Assembly: GCA_963800275.1 (NCBI GenBank)
Contig: CAWDAI010000002.1
Span: forward strand, 186,001 to 250,000
Reading direction: 5' to 3'
Source of the DNA: JAFMJV01 sp963800275
GTDB taxonomy: Bacteria; Chloroflexota; Limnocylindria; Limnocylindrales; CSP1-4
DNA: 64,000 nucleotides
This document shows, piece after piece, positions 20,867 through 31,158 of this stretch. The notes beneath the pieces were generated by a model, which searched no databases, had not been told where the DNA came from, and was given only the letters and a program-made list of their open reading frames with translations. The translations under genes and the position numbers were made by a program. Positions within the stretch are counted from its first letter, which is position 1; every line of letters starts with the position of its first letter.

Positions 20867-23129
20867 CTACCCCGCTGGTTCATGTGAGCGGCCGTGCAAT
20901 CCGCTCAGCAGCTCGATCACGACCCGGTCGATCCGGCCCTCGAACGGGAACTCGCCGACACCGTCCTCGCGCACCGGCGAGAGGCCATCACGGCCTACGT
21001 CGAGCCCCTGGAAAGCCACGAAGTGCTCGAACGTCTCCCGCAGACCGCGCCGTGCCCGCCGACTCGCCACCGACAAAGAGCGTGGCCGTTCCCCCGTCCC
21101 CTCCTCGTCGCGGATGAAGCGCATCCGGACCTCTGACGTCCCGGCTGGCAGGGCTTCCGTGGACCGCAGGACCTGGTGGTTCGTGTAGTGGTTGAGGTCG
21201 TAGACGAGGTGGCCCTCCTCGACCATCAGGCAGTAGCCGCTGTTCCAGCTTCCGTGGGCCACGAGAACGCCGTCTTCAGATCCTCGCGGCCGCTGGATGA
21301 CGGCGCTGATTCGAACGACCGACCGGCGATGGGTGGAGCGGCACCGGTCCCGATGTGCTGCATCCCGCTGCGGTAGACGAAACGGGCGCGATCCCGCGGC
21401 GAGTGGGGCCGGAACTTCACGTTGGCCCGCTCGGCGAAGCCACGGTCCTCCAGCGGTAGCACCTTGTTCCGACGGGCCTCCACCCACCATGCATCGACCA
21501 ACTCCCGGAGCTTGTGGGGGTGCTGCTCCGCCAAGTCGTGTGCCTCGGAGAAGTCCTCGTCGACGTGGTAGAGCTCCCAGCGATCGTCGCCGAACTCCGA
21601 ACCGCGCTTGTGGAACGCGACCGCCTTCACCCGTCCTTCCAGATCGCCCGATGCCCGACGGTCTCGAAGTACTGCGTCCGCTCGCGCGACGCTAGCTCGG
21701 GTCGCTCCAGGGTCGTGCGCATGCTCTGGCCGTCGAATGGCAACTGCGTCATACCGCGCCGCACCGCCGGTGCCTCCACCTCGACAAGGTCGAGGATGGT
21801 AGGCACGATGTCGGTCACGTGCTGGAAGTGGTCGCGCTTCTCCCCCGCCAGCTGCCGGTCGATGACGGATGCCGGTAGACGCATGATCATCGAGGTACGG
21901 ATGCCGCCAGCGTGGACGTTCTGTTTGTAGCGGCGCAGCGGCGTATTGCCGGCCTGCGCCCAGCCGAGCGGGTAGTTGACGTGGGCGGTTCGACCGTCGA
22001 TCTCGTCCATTCGCGCCACGACCTCGTCGAGTTCGGGGAAGTGGCCGTTCTCGTAGTGCGTGGTGTCGAGCACGCCATGCGGGCCGCCCTCCTGACTGGC
22101 CCCGTTGTCCGAGAGGAGGGCCACGATGGTGTTATCGAGCCGTCCGAGCTCATCGAGGGATCGGAGCAAGCCGTGCCGATCTCCGCGTCTGTGTGCTCCA
22201 GGAAGCCGGCGTAGACCTCCTGGAAGCGGGCGGAGGAGACCTTGGCTCCCGGCGTGAGGTCGTCCCAGGCCTCCACGTCGGCATTGCGCGGCGGCAGGTC
22301 GGTCCCCGGCGGGACGACGCCCATCTCCAGCTGCGTCCGATACCGCTGCTCGCGGATGACGTCCCAGCCCACGTCGTAGCGCCCTCGGTAGTGCTCGACA
22401 AACGCGCTCGGCGCCTGGAACGGCGTGTGGGTCGCGCCCGTGGCGAAGTACAGCAGGAACGGCTTCTCCGGCGCGACCGACGTCTGGTCGGTGAGCATCT
22501 GGGTCGCCTGATCGACCAGGTCGGTCGTGAGGTGATAGCCCTCCTCGGGCGTCCGCGGGGCCTGGGACCGGGTGGTTGTCGCAGTACAGCTCGGGGTAGT
22601 AGTGGTCGGTCAGGCCCTCCATGAAGCCGTAGAAGCGCTCGAAGCCACGGCCGAGCGGCCATTGGTCGTACGGTCCCGCGATGGTCGTCTGGTCCATCGG
22701 CGCCAAGTGCCACTTGCCCACAGCCATCGTGTTGTAGCCGGCGTCCACCAGTGTCTCGGCGATCGTGGCCGCGTCATGGCCGATCCGTCCGCGGTAGCCG
22801 GGGAAGCCGTCGTCGACGTGTGAGAGGTAGGCCATGCCCACCGCATGGTTGTTGCGCCCGGTCAGGAGGCTAGCCCGTGTCGGAGAACACAGGGCGGTGG
22901 CGTGGAAGTTGGTGAAGAGGACGCCGTCGGCAGCGAGCGCATCCATATTCGGTGTGGCGATCTCGGAGCCATAGCAGCCGAGGCTGCCGAAGCCCATGTC
23001 GTCCAGCAAGATCAGCACGACGTTGGGCCGGCCCTCCGCCCGCGGCTCCTCCGGCCACCATGGCTGGGACGTCGCGGCCGTCTCGCCGATGACGCCGACC
23101 GACTCCTCACGAGGATCGAGCTCCATCAC
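20867..23129 (-). pseudogene. Arylsulfatase (long AtsA type), multiply frameshifted
   Basis: About 750 residues can be recovered by joining frames: RPNVVLILLDDMGFGSLGCY and the CSPTRASLLTGRN active site, shift near 22556, PFLLYFATGATHTPFQAP, shift near 22170, DNTIVALLSDNGASQEGG, shift near 21632, DRWELYHVDEDFSEAHDL, shift near 21300, and a C-terminal beta-rich domain ending in GRIDRVVIEL, with further slips near 21040-21110. The architecture matches the roughly 780-aa arylsulfatases such as mycobacterial AtsA. The GTG/ATG start overlaps the stop of the upstream sulfatase (TGATG), so these genes once formed a coupled operon. Confidence 0.88.
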
Positions 23130-25353
23130 ACGACCTCTGACTCCGCTCGCGAAGGACCCGTCTCGCCCTCACGGGGCCGCTCGTCAAGGTCGATGACGAC
23201 GCGGTCCATTCGCCCGGTGAACATGAAGGGTGGGTCGTAGGCCTCACTCACCGCTGAAGGCGCGTTATGCCCGCACTGGACCGAAAGCGTGCCGAATCCG
23301 CCCGGGATGAGCCGCTGCACCATCGTCTCACCGACCTGACGTTCGTCCATGTGGATCGACACGCGGGCGCGGCCGGCACTCGGTCGCACGCGCATGGCGA
23401 CGACAGTCTCGTGACCAGGGAGCCGCTCGGTGGCGGAGAGAAAGGTGTGGCTTCCGGCCAGGTTGTAGTCCACGTGTAGTCGCGCCTCCTTCACGAAGAA
23501 GGAGAAGCCAAACGCACGTCGTCCATAGGCAAGGATCACACCTTCGTCGGTCGCCGAACACGTCACGCGTGCATGCACGTGGAAACCGCGGTCCCGGAAG
23601 CTCGGGCCTACGACATGGTTGAGCATCCGCGTCCCCGGCAGCATCGTGTAGCTTCGTCGGTCCATCGCCGGGTCAAGCGCCCGGACACGCTCGCCCAACC
23701 GGTCGTCGAGCGGCAGCACGCCGAACTGGTGCGCCTCTTCCCACCACGTCTCCTTGAGCCGCCTCAGGCGCTCCGGCTCGGCCTGGCCCCGGTCGGTGGC
23801 CTCCGAGAAGTCCTCGACCAGATCGGTACAGCTCCCAGTGGTCGTCGTCGAAGTCCGTTCCGGGTCGGTGGGCCGCCACCGCCTTCCAGCCGCCATCCAC
23901 GATGGCGCGGTTGCCGGCGGTCTCGAAGTACTGGCGGGTCCGCGCACTGGGCGCATCAGGCGCCGCAAACGAATAGCGCATCGAGACGCCATGCACCGGT
24001 AGCTGCTCGATCCCGCCATCGACGGAGGGTGCCTCTGCCCCTGCCAGATCCAGGATGGTCGGGAGCACGTCCACGACATGGTGGAACTGGCGGCGCAGGC
24101 CGGTCTGCCCGGCAAGGCCGCTCGGCCAGTGCACGATCAGCGGGGCCCGGACGCCACCACCGTGGGCGAAGCGCTTGTAGTACTGGAGCGGCGTGTTGCC
24201 GGCCATGGCCCAGCCGGCCGGGTACTGGTTGTGCGCCCTCGGGCCGCCGATCTCGTCGATCCGCTCGAGCGCCTCATCGCGGTCGTCCTCGAGGCCCAGG
24301 AAGTAGCGGTACTCGTTGATCGTCCCGTCGCGACCGCCCTCGCCGCTGGCGCCATTGTCCGACAGCAGGATAATGACGGAGTCGTCGAGCAGCCCATGCG
24401 CCCGGTGGAACTCGATGAGCCGGCCGATCTGGGCATCGGTGTGTTCCAGGAAGCCGGCGAAGGCCTCCTGTAGTCGGGCGGACAAACGGCGCTCATCCGG
24501 CGTGAGCGCTTCCCATGCGGGCACCTCGGGGTCTCGCGTACTCAGCCGCGTTTCGGGAGGGACGATCCCCGTTTCCAGCTGGCGCTCGAGCACGCGTTCG
24601 CGCTCGACGTCCCACCCGTGATCGAACTGGCCAGCGTACTTCGCGGTGTACTCGCTTGGCGCTTGATGCGGCGCGTGGCAAGCGCCGAATGCGACATAGG
24701 CCAGGTACGGGTCGTCGGGACGGTTGGTGACGTGGTCGGCGATGAATTCCAGGGTCCGATCGACCACGTCCTCGCTCAGGTGGTATCCGGGGACGTCGGG
24801 GACGTCGACGCGATGCTGGTCGTACCACAGCTCGGGGTGGAACTGGTCGTCCTCACCCCACAGGAACCCGTAGTACCGATCGAAGCCCCGCTGGGTCGGC
24901 CATTGGTCGAATGGGCCGGCCGGCGACATCCCAGCCGGCGGGACGAGATGCCACTTCCCGGTCGCATAGGCACCGTAGCCAGTCGGGCGCAGGATCTCTG
25001 GGAGGGTGGCGGCCGCCGGCGAGATCGCGGCACGGTAGCCCAGGAAGCCGGTGTCGAAGGCGCCCAAGTAGCCCATGCCGACCGAGTGGTGGTTGCGGCC
25101 GGTGAGCAGGCTCGCCCGTGTGGGCGAACAGAGCGCCGGGACGTGGAAGTTCGTGTAGCGCAGGCCCGACCGAGCCAGTGCGTCGATGTTGGGCGTCGAG
25201 ACCGATCCACCGTAGCATCCGAGCTGGGCGAAGCCCACGTCATCGAGTACGACGAGGACGACGTTGGGCCCTCCCTGAGCGAGGACGCTCCGGCCACCAG
25301 GGCGTCGACGCGGCGACCGTCGTTCCGACGCGCCCTTCGTGTTCAGGCGTGAC
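23126..25353 (-). pseudogene. Arylsulfatase (long AtsA type), two frameshifts
   Basis: Best preserved of the three sulfatases. The segment STPWWPERPRS lies in one frame, then a slip near 25275 leads into GPNVVLVVLDDVGFAQLGCY, CSPTRASLLTGRNHHSVGMG and the long catalytic domain with LLSDNGASGEGG. A second slip near 23827 (after DDHWELY) leads into VEDFSEATDRGQAEPERL and the C-terminal domain ending FTGRMDRVVIDL. It is closely related to the neighbouring long sulfatase, so one is probably a tandem duplicate. The start is unclear: AGGAGGG sits just before a GTC at 25353, where GTG would be expected. An ATG at 25412 lies in another frame. Confidence 0.87.
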
Positions 25354-25500
25354 CGTTCCCTCCTGTCGTTTCCCCAATGCGCGACTCCTTCGCGGGCGTG
25401 GATCGCCGCCACGCCGGCACTGTGACATCACCAGGATAGATGGGTCTAGCAACTGCATCGTAGGGTGGTCCGAGCGGCGGTGTCAAGGTGACCTCTGGGG

Positions 25501-25539
25501 TTGACAGGTGTGGTCAGACTTGCGAGTAAACCGGTCTAC
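25501..25539 (+). promoter_or_regulatory. Promoter and LacI-type operator before ABC transporter genes
   Basis: TTGACA at 25501-25506 is a consensus -35. About 17 bases on, GAGTAAA could act as a weak -10. Overlapping the expected transcription start is GTAAACCGGTCTAC (25526-25539), a palindrome with one mismatched pair centred on CG, which is the standard design of LacI-family operators. The site lies between the divergent sulfatase and transporter genes, and a LacI-type regulator follows the transporter genes. Confidence 0.5.
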
Positions 25540-25636
25540 CCCGGTCGGTTCTGAGCGTTTCCGAATCGGAGGCCATACACGTCATCGACCACCCGCCAGG
25601 GGGACACGAACGGTTGACTTCTCTTCGAGCAGTTCG

Positions 25637-26514
25637 GTGAACAAGCCCAGGGTCATCGCTGACCCCGGTTCCAAGTTCGAGACCGATGACGCACCCATAG
25701 CATCGCGCGCCGCACATGACGACTCGGATGACGGAGTCGCCGTCAGCGAAGGACGTGAGTCATGGCGGCGACTGGCATGGGGAACGCTCTCGCTGGCCGT
25801 CGTCATCGGCGTCTACTGGCTCATCACTTTGGCTCCTGGTGCGAACCCGAGACTGACGCCACCCCCACCTGCGGTCGTCGAGGCCCTGATCGAGAGTTTG
25901 GCCGACGGATCGCTCATCCGCCACACCTGGGCCAGCCTCTTCCGCGTCATCGTCGGGTTCGGTATCGGTGCGGCGTTGGCCGTCGTTATCGGGTGCACCG
26001 CGGGTTGGTTCCGGCGTGGCAGCTACCTCCTGGACCCGATTATCGAAGCGATCCGGCCGATCCCGGCGCTGGCCTACATCCCGCTGGTCATCGTGTGGAT
26101 CGGGATCGACGAGCCAGCACGACTGACGATCATCATCCTGGCCGTCTTCAAGCCCGTCGTCGTGAACGCGCGCCAGGGGATGAAGGAGGTCCCGGCCATC
26201 TACGTCGAGGCCGCCGAGTCGCTCGGGGCATCGAAGTTCGCCATGTTCTGGCAGGTGGCCCTGCCCAACGCCGTGCCCTACATCGTGTCCGGCCTGCGAA
26301 TCGGCCTGGCGACCGGGTTAGTGCCCTGGCCGCAGCCGAGCTGATCGCCTCGTCCAACGGCCTCGGCTTCCTCATCGCCAACTCTGGGCAGATCCTGCGC
26401 ATCGATCGCGTCCTGATGGGCATCGTCGTCATCGGCGTGGTGGCCGTCATCCTCGATGTCATCGCGGTTCGTGTGCAGGCCTACCTCACTCGCTGGAGCG
26501 AGGTGCGCGGGTGA
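25637..26514 (+). pseudogene. ABC transporter permease (NitT/TauT type), one frameshift
   Basis: Inner-membrane permease of the nitrate/sulfonate/taurine class. It has an N-terminal hydrophobic segment (TLSLAVVIGVYWLITLAPG), then HTWASLFRVIVGFGIGAAL, and the BPD loop near 26200 (EAAESLGASKFAMFWQVALP). The frame ends at 26343 after GLATGLVPWPQPS, but a slip near 26320 restores AAELIASSNGLGFLIANS to TGA 26514. A GTG at 25637 is the likely start, since the first start at 25508 would lie within the promoter/operator. The end overlaps the ATPase start (GTGA). Confidence 0.85.
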
Positions 26515-27329
26515 GCGAGCAACTCGCCGCGGCGCCGAGATCGCCGTCGAGCACGTCTGGCATCAGTTCCGGCGCCTCGACGCCGACCGCCCTTTCCTCG
26601 CCTTGCGGGACATCAGCCTCCAGATCGAACAACGGCGTTTCGTTGCCGTGCTCGGGAGCTCCGGATGCGGGAAGTCGACGCTGCTGCGGATCTTCGCAGG
26701 CCTGGATTGGCCGTCGCGGGGCCGGGTGATCCACCAGGGAGCGGTGGTCGAAGCCCCGCATCACTCTCGCGGCTTCGTCTTTCAGGCGGACGCGGTCTTC
26801 CCCTGGCGGACTGTGCGCCGAAATGTCGAGTTCGGCCTCAGGAACCGTGGCGTCGACCGGGCCACGCGACGAGAGGTATCGACGCATTGGTGTGAACTCG
26901 TGGGCTTGGGCGACTTCCTCGATGCCTATCCCAAGGAGCTCTCGGGCGGCATGAGGAAGCGCGTGGACCTGCGCCAGCCTATGCCAACGATCCGGATGTC
27001 CTGCTCATGGACGAGCCGTTCGGGGCACTGGACGCCCAGACCAAGGAGAGCATGCAACTGGAGCTCTCGCGAGCTGGAGAAGGCGCAAGCGCACGGTCGT
27101 GTTCGTGACGCATGATGTCGACGAGGCCGTCTTCCTGTCCGACGAGGTCGTGATCATGTCCAGCCGTCCCGGGGAGATCGCCGCGCGCCTGCCGATCGCC
27201 CTCCCCCGACCTCGCACAGAGAAGACCAGGGTGAGCGACGAGTTCTCGAACCACCGTCGAGCCATCCGCCAGGTCATGCTGGAACTCCACCAGAACACGG
27301 TCGTTACCGCGACGCGCGCTCCGCCCTAG
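26511..27329 (+). pseudogene. ABC transporter ATP-binding protein (NitT/TauT type), frameshifted
   Basis: All nucleotide-binding motifs survive but in different frames: Walker A LGSSGCGKSTLLRIFAGLDW, Q-loop region VFQADAVFPWRTV, signature LSGGMRKRVDLRQ, then a slip near 26978, Walker B DPDVLLMDEPFGALDAQ, a slip near 27070, and H-loop VVFVTHDVDEAVFLSDEV. One more slip is needed near 26535 to join the start (VSEQLA) to AEIAVEHVW. The gene overlaps the permease and would energise the same importer. Confidence 0.86.
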
Positions 27330-27415
27330 GGCGCGCAGTGGTCCGGGCGATGGAGACGAACGGACCGATCATGCCCGCGGAGGAGCGTCCCTAATTGCAC
27401 GGAGGAAGACAGACC

Positions 27416-28480
27416 ATGAAGTCACACGTCTCTTGTTGGTTGCCCTCGAGGCCGGCGCGTCGAGCCGCGATGCTGCTCGTCGTCGCGTTGTCCATGGTTG
27501 GGTCGACAGCGGTACGAGCCCAGTCCGAAGAGTCGGAACAGACCGCCGTCGATCCGGTCTCGTTCGGCGTGCTGCGCGCCCCGACAGGCGCGATGGCCCC
27601 GGTCGCTGACGAACACGGCTGGTTCGAGGAGGCCGGCGTCGAGGTCGACCTGAAGAGCTTCGCCGAAGGGGGCGGCCCGGCGATCATCCAGGCCATGGGC
27701 GGCGGCCAGCCGGATCTGGCATTGCTGAACCTCGCCACCACCGTACTTGCCCTCGGCCAGGGGGCCTTCGACGTCCAGATCGTGTCGGTCGGAGCGAACC
27801 CGGCGCCGGCGCTGCCGATCATCGCAACCGAGGAGATCACGTCGGTCGAGGACCTCCGTGGTAAGCGTGTCTCGGCCCCGCCGAACGGCGGGCTTTACTA
27901 CATCCTGGCGGCCACGCTCGAGAAGTTCGGGCTGACCTTCGACGACATCGACTATCTACCCCTGTCGGCCGGCGATGGTCAGGCCGCCTTCTTCACCGGC
28001 CAGCTCGACGCCGTCGTGACTTCGGTCAACGGCTCGGTGACGCTCCTGAACGAGGCGCCCGGGGCCCACGCGCTCTGGGATGGCACAAAGTTCGACCCTG
28101 AGGACGCTTTCGCGAACCCGGACGTGCTCATCGCCACGCCAGGCGCGGTCGAGAGCAACCCGGAAGGCATCAGGCGCTTCCTGAGCGCGCTCCAAGGGCA
28201 GGCGGTCCCCTACCTGAACGATCCCGCCACGCACGACCAGGCGATCACCGAAGTGAACGACTACCTAAACAGCGTTGGGGCGGGCCTGGAGCTCGAAGCG
28301 ACGCGACAGGCCACGGAGAGCATCGACATCTATGACGCCGAGGCGGCGTGCGAGCTGCTCACCAGCGAGGCGTTCCGGGAGTCGGTCGAGAAGCAGGTGG
28401 ACTTCTGGATCTCGGTTGGCGTGCTCGAAGAACCGGTCGACGTCGGCGCAGCCCTGAACCCCGACATGATCTGCCCCTAG
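27416..28480 (+). CDS. ABC transporter substrate-binding protein (NMT1/NitT/TauT type)
   Basis: 354 aa exported binding protein, intact unlike its partner genes. It has a Sec signal peptide with a twin-basic N-region (SRPARRAAMLLVVALSMVGS, cleavage near VRAQ), then VSFGVLRAPTGAMAPVADEH and EEAGVEVDLKSFAEGGGPAI, the hallmark of the NMT1/SsuA-like fold, and SVEDLRGKRVSAPPNGG. Substrates of this class include sulfonates, taurine, nitrate and pyrimidine precursors. Here the sulfatase neighbours favour an organosulfur compound, which is inference. ATG 27416 has GGAGGA nine bases upstream; a TTG 21 bases earlier is less likely. Confidence 0.88.
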   Translation: MKSHVSCWLPSRPARRAAMLLVVALSMVGSTAVRAQSEESEQTAVDPVSFGVLRAPTGAMAPVADEHGWFEEAGVEVDLKSFAEGGGPAIIQAMGGGQPDLALLNLATTVLALGQGAFDVQIVSVGANPAPALPIIATEEITSVEDLRGKRVSAPPNGGLYYILAATLEKFGLTFDDIDYLPLSAGDGQAAFFTGQLDAVVTSVNGSVTLLNEAPGAHALWDGTKFDPEDAFANPDVLIATPGAVESNPEGIRRFLSALQGQAVPYLNDPATHDQAITEVNDYLNSVGAGLELEATRQATESIDIYDAEAACELLTSEAFRESVEKQVDFWISVGVLEEPVDVGAALNPDMICP

Positions 28481-28523
28481 ACAGCCAGGAGGGCGACAAG
28501 TCGTCGATCGAACCGCTTCGCAA

Positions 28524-28555
28524 GGTGCTGCTGGTGACGACCGTCCAGCAGCACC
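28524..28555 (+). terminator. Hairpin after the binding-protein gene
   Basis: GGTGCTGCTGG (28524-28534) pairs perfectly with CCAGCAGCACC (28545-28555) around a 10-nt loop, 44 bases after the binding-protein stop. The following sequence is pyrimidine-rich rather than a clean T-run, so intrinsic termination is likely but not certain. The rest of the gap to the LacI gene shows nothing else clear. Confidence 0.5.
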
Positions 28556-28690
28556 GCTCCACCACCCCCGTATTCTTCCCTTGCAGGAGACCAGCGGGCT
28601 TCTCGCGCCCGTGCCGGCACGTGGATGAGGTATTTTGCTTCCGCCGGTCGAGGCGAGTCGCGCCTGGGCAGAGTTGGCCAAGGAGCGCAT

Positions 28691-29764
28691 GTGGATGCCA
28701 TACAGGACCCCCGCGTGAGCCGCTCAGGTAATGCGCGTTCGCGGCGGGTCACCCTGGTCGACGTGGCGGCGCACGCCGGTGTATCGCGTGCAACGGCATC
28801 GCTCGTGCTGCGAGATGCCGGACGGCTTTCGCCAGCGACCAGGGCGCGCGTCCGCGCCTCCATCGCCGAACTGGGATACGTCTACCATCGCGGGGCCGCA
28901 TCCTTGCGCGCAAGCCGCACCCACACCATCGGACTGATCGTGCCCGACGTCTCGATCAGCTTCACGGCCGAGTGGACGATCGCCGTGGAATCGGTGCTGA
29001 TGGGCGAGGGCTTGGTCACGTTGGTTGCGAACTCCCTCGAGGAGCCGGCCCGCCAGGCGATGCTCAAGCTCCATGTCGAGCGTCAGGTCGACGGGCTCCT
29101 GATCATCCCGGCTGTCGGGACCGAGCCGAGCTTCGCCGACTTCGTCGCCACTGCTGGCGTGCCCGTAGTCATGGCCACGCGCGACATCCCGCACCCGGCG
29201 ATCCCCTACGTCGGCATCGACAACGTCAATGGTGCGCGGCTCGCCGGTGCCCACCTCCTCGCGCATGGCGCCGAGCGCATCAGCTACCTGGGCGGCCTCG
29301 CACGCATCGGCCCACGCCGTCATAGGACCCAAGGCGTCCGCAAGGCCCTGCGAGGCTCCGGCGTGCGCTTGCGCGTCGATATCCCAGGCCCGCCGCGGGG
29401 CTCATGGGGGCTCGAGGTCGCGACGGACCTGATCGAGTCCGGCCAACTCACCGACGGGATCGTCTGTCACAACGACCTCGTGGCGTTCGGCGTTTATCGC
29501 GCCCTGCGGATCTTCGACGGCTCGCTGTCGCGGAATGTCCGCGTGATCTCGTTCGACGACGTCGCGGCTGCGTCTTTGTGGGAGCCACCGCTCACCACCG
29601 TCGCCGCTAACGGCCAGGAGGTCGGTGCCCGGAGCGCGGAGGTCCTGCTCCGGCGGATCGCCGATCCGGCGGGGCCCGCCGAGCGCTTGCTCGTGACGTC
29701 GCGGCTGATCGTCAGAGAGTCTTGTGGTTGCCGCCCGGGACAGGCCATACTCCGTCATGCCTGA
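28691..29764 (+). CDS. LacI family transcriptional regulator
   Basis: 357 aa. N-terminal LacI helix-turn-helix (VTLVDVAAHAGVSRATASLV) with hinge helix (HRGAASLRASRTHTIGLIV), then a periplasmic-binding-protein-like effector domain (VDGLLIIPAV, YVGIDNVNGARLAGAHLLAH, DGIVCHNDLVAFGVYRAL) and C-terminal LLVTSRLIVRESCG. GTG 28691 is the chosen start because AAGGAG lies five to six bases upstream; the frame stays open before it. It is the obvious candidate to bind the palindrome at 25526-25539 and control the transporter/sulfatase genes. The two Cys near the end (ESCGC) match a feature common in this family. Confidence 0.9.
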   Translation: MDAIQDPRVSRSGNARSRRVTLVDVAAHAGVSRATASLVLRDAGRLSPATRARVRASIAELGYVYHRGAASLRASRTHTIGLIVPDVSISFTAEWTIAVESVLMGEGLVTLVANSLEEPARQAMLKLHVERQVDGLLIIPAVGTEPSFADFVATAGVPVVMATRDIPHPAIPYVGIDNVNGARLAGAHLLAHGAERISYLGGLARIGPRRHRTQGVRKALRGSGVRLRVDIPGPPRGSWGLEVATDLIESGQLTDGIVCHNDLVAFGVYRALRIFDGSLSRNVRVISFDDVAAASLWEPPLTTVAANGQEVGARSAEVLLRRIADPAGPAERLLVTSRLIVRESCGCRPGQAILRHA

Positions 29765-30139
29765 CCTGCAAGCCAAACGTCCCCGTCGCCCGGCGTCGGT
29801 CTTCCGACATGGGACCGAGCCCGACCCTCGCTTCAGCCTCGCCAACGAGCGTACGTTCCTGCTTGGATTCGGATGTCGCTCGCCCTGCTGGCCCTGGGGA
29901 TCGCGCTCGAGGCATTGGACGTTCCCATCCATAAGGAACTCCGGGTAGCGGCAGCCGGTGTCTTCGTCCTGGTCGCCCTCGTCGGTGTGGCGCAGGCGTG
30001 GTTCGGCTGGGCGAGAACGGAGCGAGCGCTCCGCACCGGAGAACCGCTGCCCTCGGCCGCGGCCGGTCCGGTGCTCGTCGCCGGGATCATGGCCGCGATC
30101 GTGCTCCTCGTGTGGGGATACGTTTCGTATGGCCCGTGA
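29757..30139 (+). pseudogene. DUF202 (YidH-like) membrane protein, one frameshift
   Basis: MPDLQAKRPRRPAS leads to DPRFSLANERTFL, the conserved start of DUF202 proteins (normally followed by AWIRTSLALLALGIAL). Here one base appears missing near 29860. The next frame supplies MSLALLALGIALEALDVPIH and two further membrane segments to the stop at 30139. Adding a single G restores the full family sequence of about 127 aa with three membrane helices. It overlaps the second DUF202 gene, the usual paired arrangement. Function of the family is unknown. Confidence 0.82.
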
Positions 30140-30461
30140 TCGTGGGCTGCCGGTCGCACGGACGATACTTGCCTGGCGGCGAACCGGCCTCGCCTACGCC
30201 GGAGGGAGTGCCCTTGCAGCGCGACTGCTGTTCGACCACTTCCCGGTCGCGGCCTTGGGAATCGGCGTGGTCGGCATCGCGCTCAGCCTCGGCGCATACC
30301 TCGCCGCCGAAGTGCGTCATCGGCGGATGCTTGAGGAGCTTCCGCACGTCGGCCATCCCGATGGCGGCGCGCTCCAAATCGCACTGATGGCCTCCGCGGC
30401 CGCCACCGTCGTGCTCGGCGGCGCCCTGTATCTCCTCCTTGAGTCAGTCTACGTCGGATGA
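30129..30461 (+). CDS. DUF202 domain membrane protein
   Basis: 110 aa with three predicted membrane helices. The N-terminus MARDRGLPVARTILAWRRTG is the shortened DUF202 signature (R-T-x-L-A-W-x-R-T) seen in the second member of paired DUF202 genes. The ATG lies inside the end of the preceding DUF202 frame, so the pair is translationally coupled. Intact; function unknown. Confidence 0.85.
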   Translation: MARDRGLPVARTILAWRRTGLAYAGGSALAARLLFDHFPVAALGIGVVGIALSLGAYLAAEVRHRRMLEELPHVGHPDGGALQIALMASAAATVVLGGALYLLLESVYVG

Positions 30462-30575
30462 CTGCCAGTCCGGTTGGCCAGTGGTGGAGAGCACCGCCTG
30501 CCACAGGTCGCCGGCCGGGTCATGCGTTGGCTGCTCGGAGACGGCCACTCGGGCCACACACCGGGCTTCTAACGG

Positions 30576-30869
30576 ATGACCGACGCGATCTGTAGCGAGT
30601 GCGGCGAGCTGAAACGGATGCTCGGCCATGGCCTCTGTGGTGCCTGCTACATGCGCCGCAAGCGTGCCGGCGACTCGAGCCCGTCGAGGCCCGATGCCAC
30701 GGCTCCGGCGAACTGTTCACCGTCCGGCCTGGCCGACTGCACTGCTCGACGAATGCGGGACCGGCGGCGGTCGTGGGCATCATGCGCGGCGGCCGGGGAA
30801 TACCACCGACCTGCCGCCGCGCTACCTCTACGGGCGGAACCGCCGATGGCCCCGGGAGGCGGTCGCTGA
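30576..30869 (+). CDS. Small CxxC/CxxC zinc-ribbon-like protein (uncertain)
   Basis: 97 aa. The first 32 residues (ICSECGELKRMLGHGLCGAC followed by YMRRKRAG) have two CxxC pairs 11 residues apart and a basic patch, the pattern of small zinc-binding proteins common in phages and actinobacteria. The rest is low-complexity and may be out of frame, so the true gene may be only the N-terminal third or a remnant. No good ribosome binding site. Confidence 0.35.
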   Translation: MTDAICSECGELKRMLGHGLCGACYMRRKRAGDSSPSRPDATAPANCSPSGLADCTARRMRDRRRSWASCAAAGEYHRPAAALPLRAEPPMAPGGGR

Positions 30870-30924
30870 TCTACGAACCCCTCGACTGGGCATGACCCAG
30901 CCCGGTGTCTGCGGCGGCGGTTGC

Positions 30925-31158
30925 CTAGGGGATGCAGGACTCCGGCCCGTGGATGATGACGGCGACCGAGAGTCCGCTCGCGGAGTCGCACTCCTGCCGG
31001 CCCGCGAGATAGAAGCCGAGCCTGCTGATCGGCTCCTCCCTGAAGACGACAGGGCGGTCTCCGTCGATCTCGCATGCATAGACGCTATTGATCAGGGGCT
31101 CGTCGGCTGGGGCTGCACCCGGCGCCAAGTCGGGGTGCTGCATGGTCAGGGCTGTCAC
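30925..31158 (-). CDS. Hypothetical protein, coupled downstream ORF
   Basis: 77 aa, not recognised. The C-terminal part (VYACEIDGDRPVVFREEPIS to VAVIIHGPESCIP) has balanced composition and looks protein-like. It starts with GTG overlapping the stop of the preceding minus-strand ORF (GTGA), an arrangement more typical of real gene pairs than of chance. No domain, signal peptide or membrane segment is visible. Confidence 0.3.
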   Translation of the reverse strand: MTALTMQHPDLAPGAAPADEPLINSVYACEIDGDRPVVFREEPISRLGFYLAGRQECDSASGLSVAVIIHGPESCIP

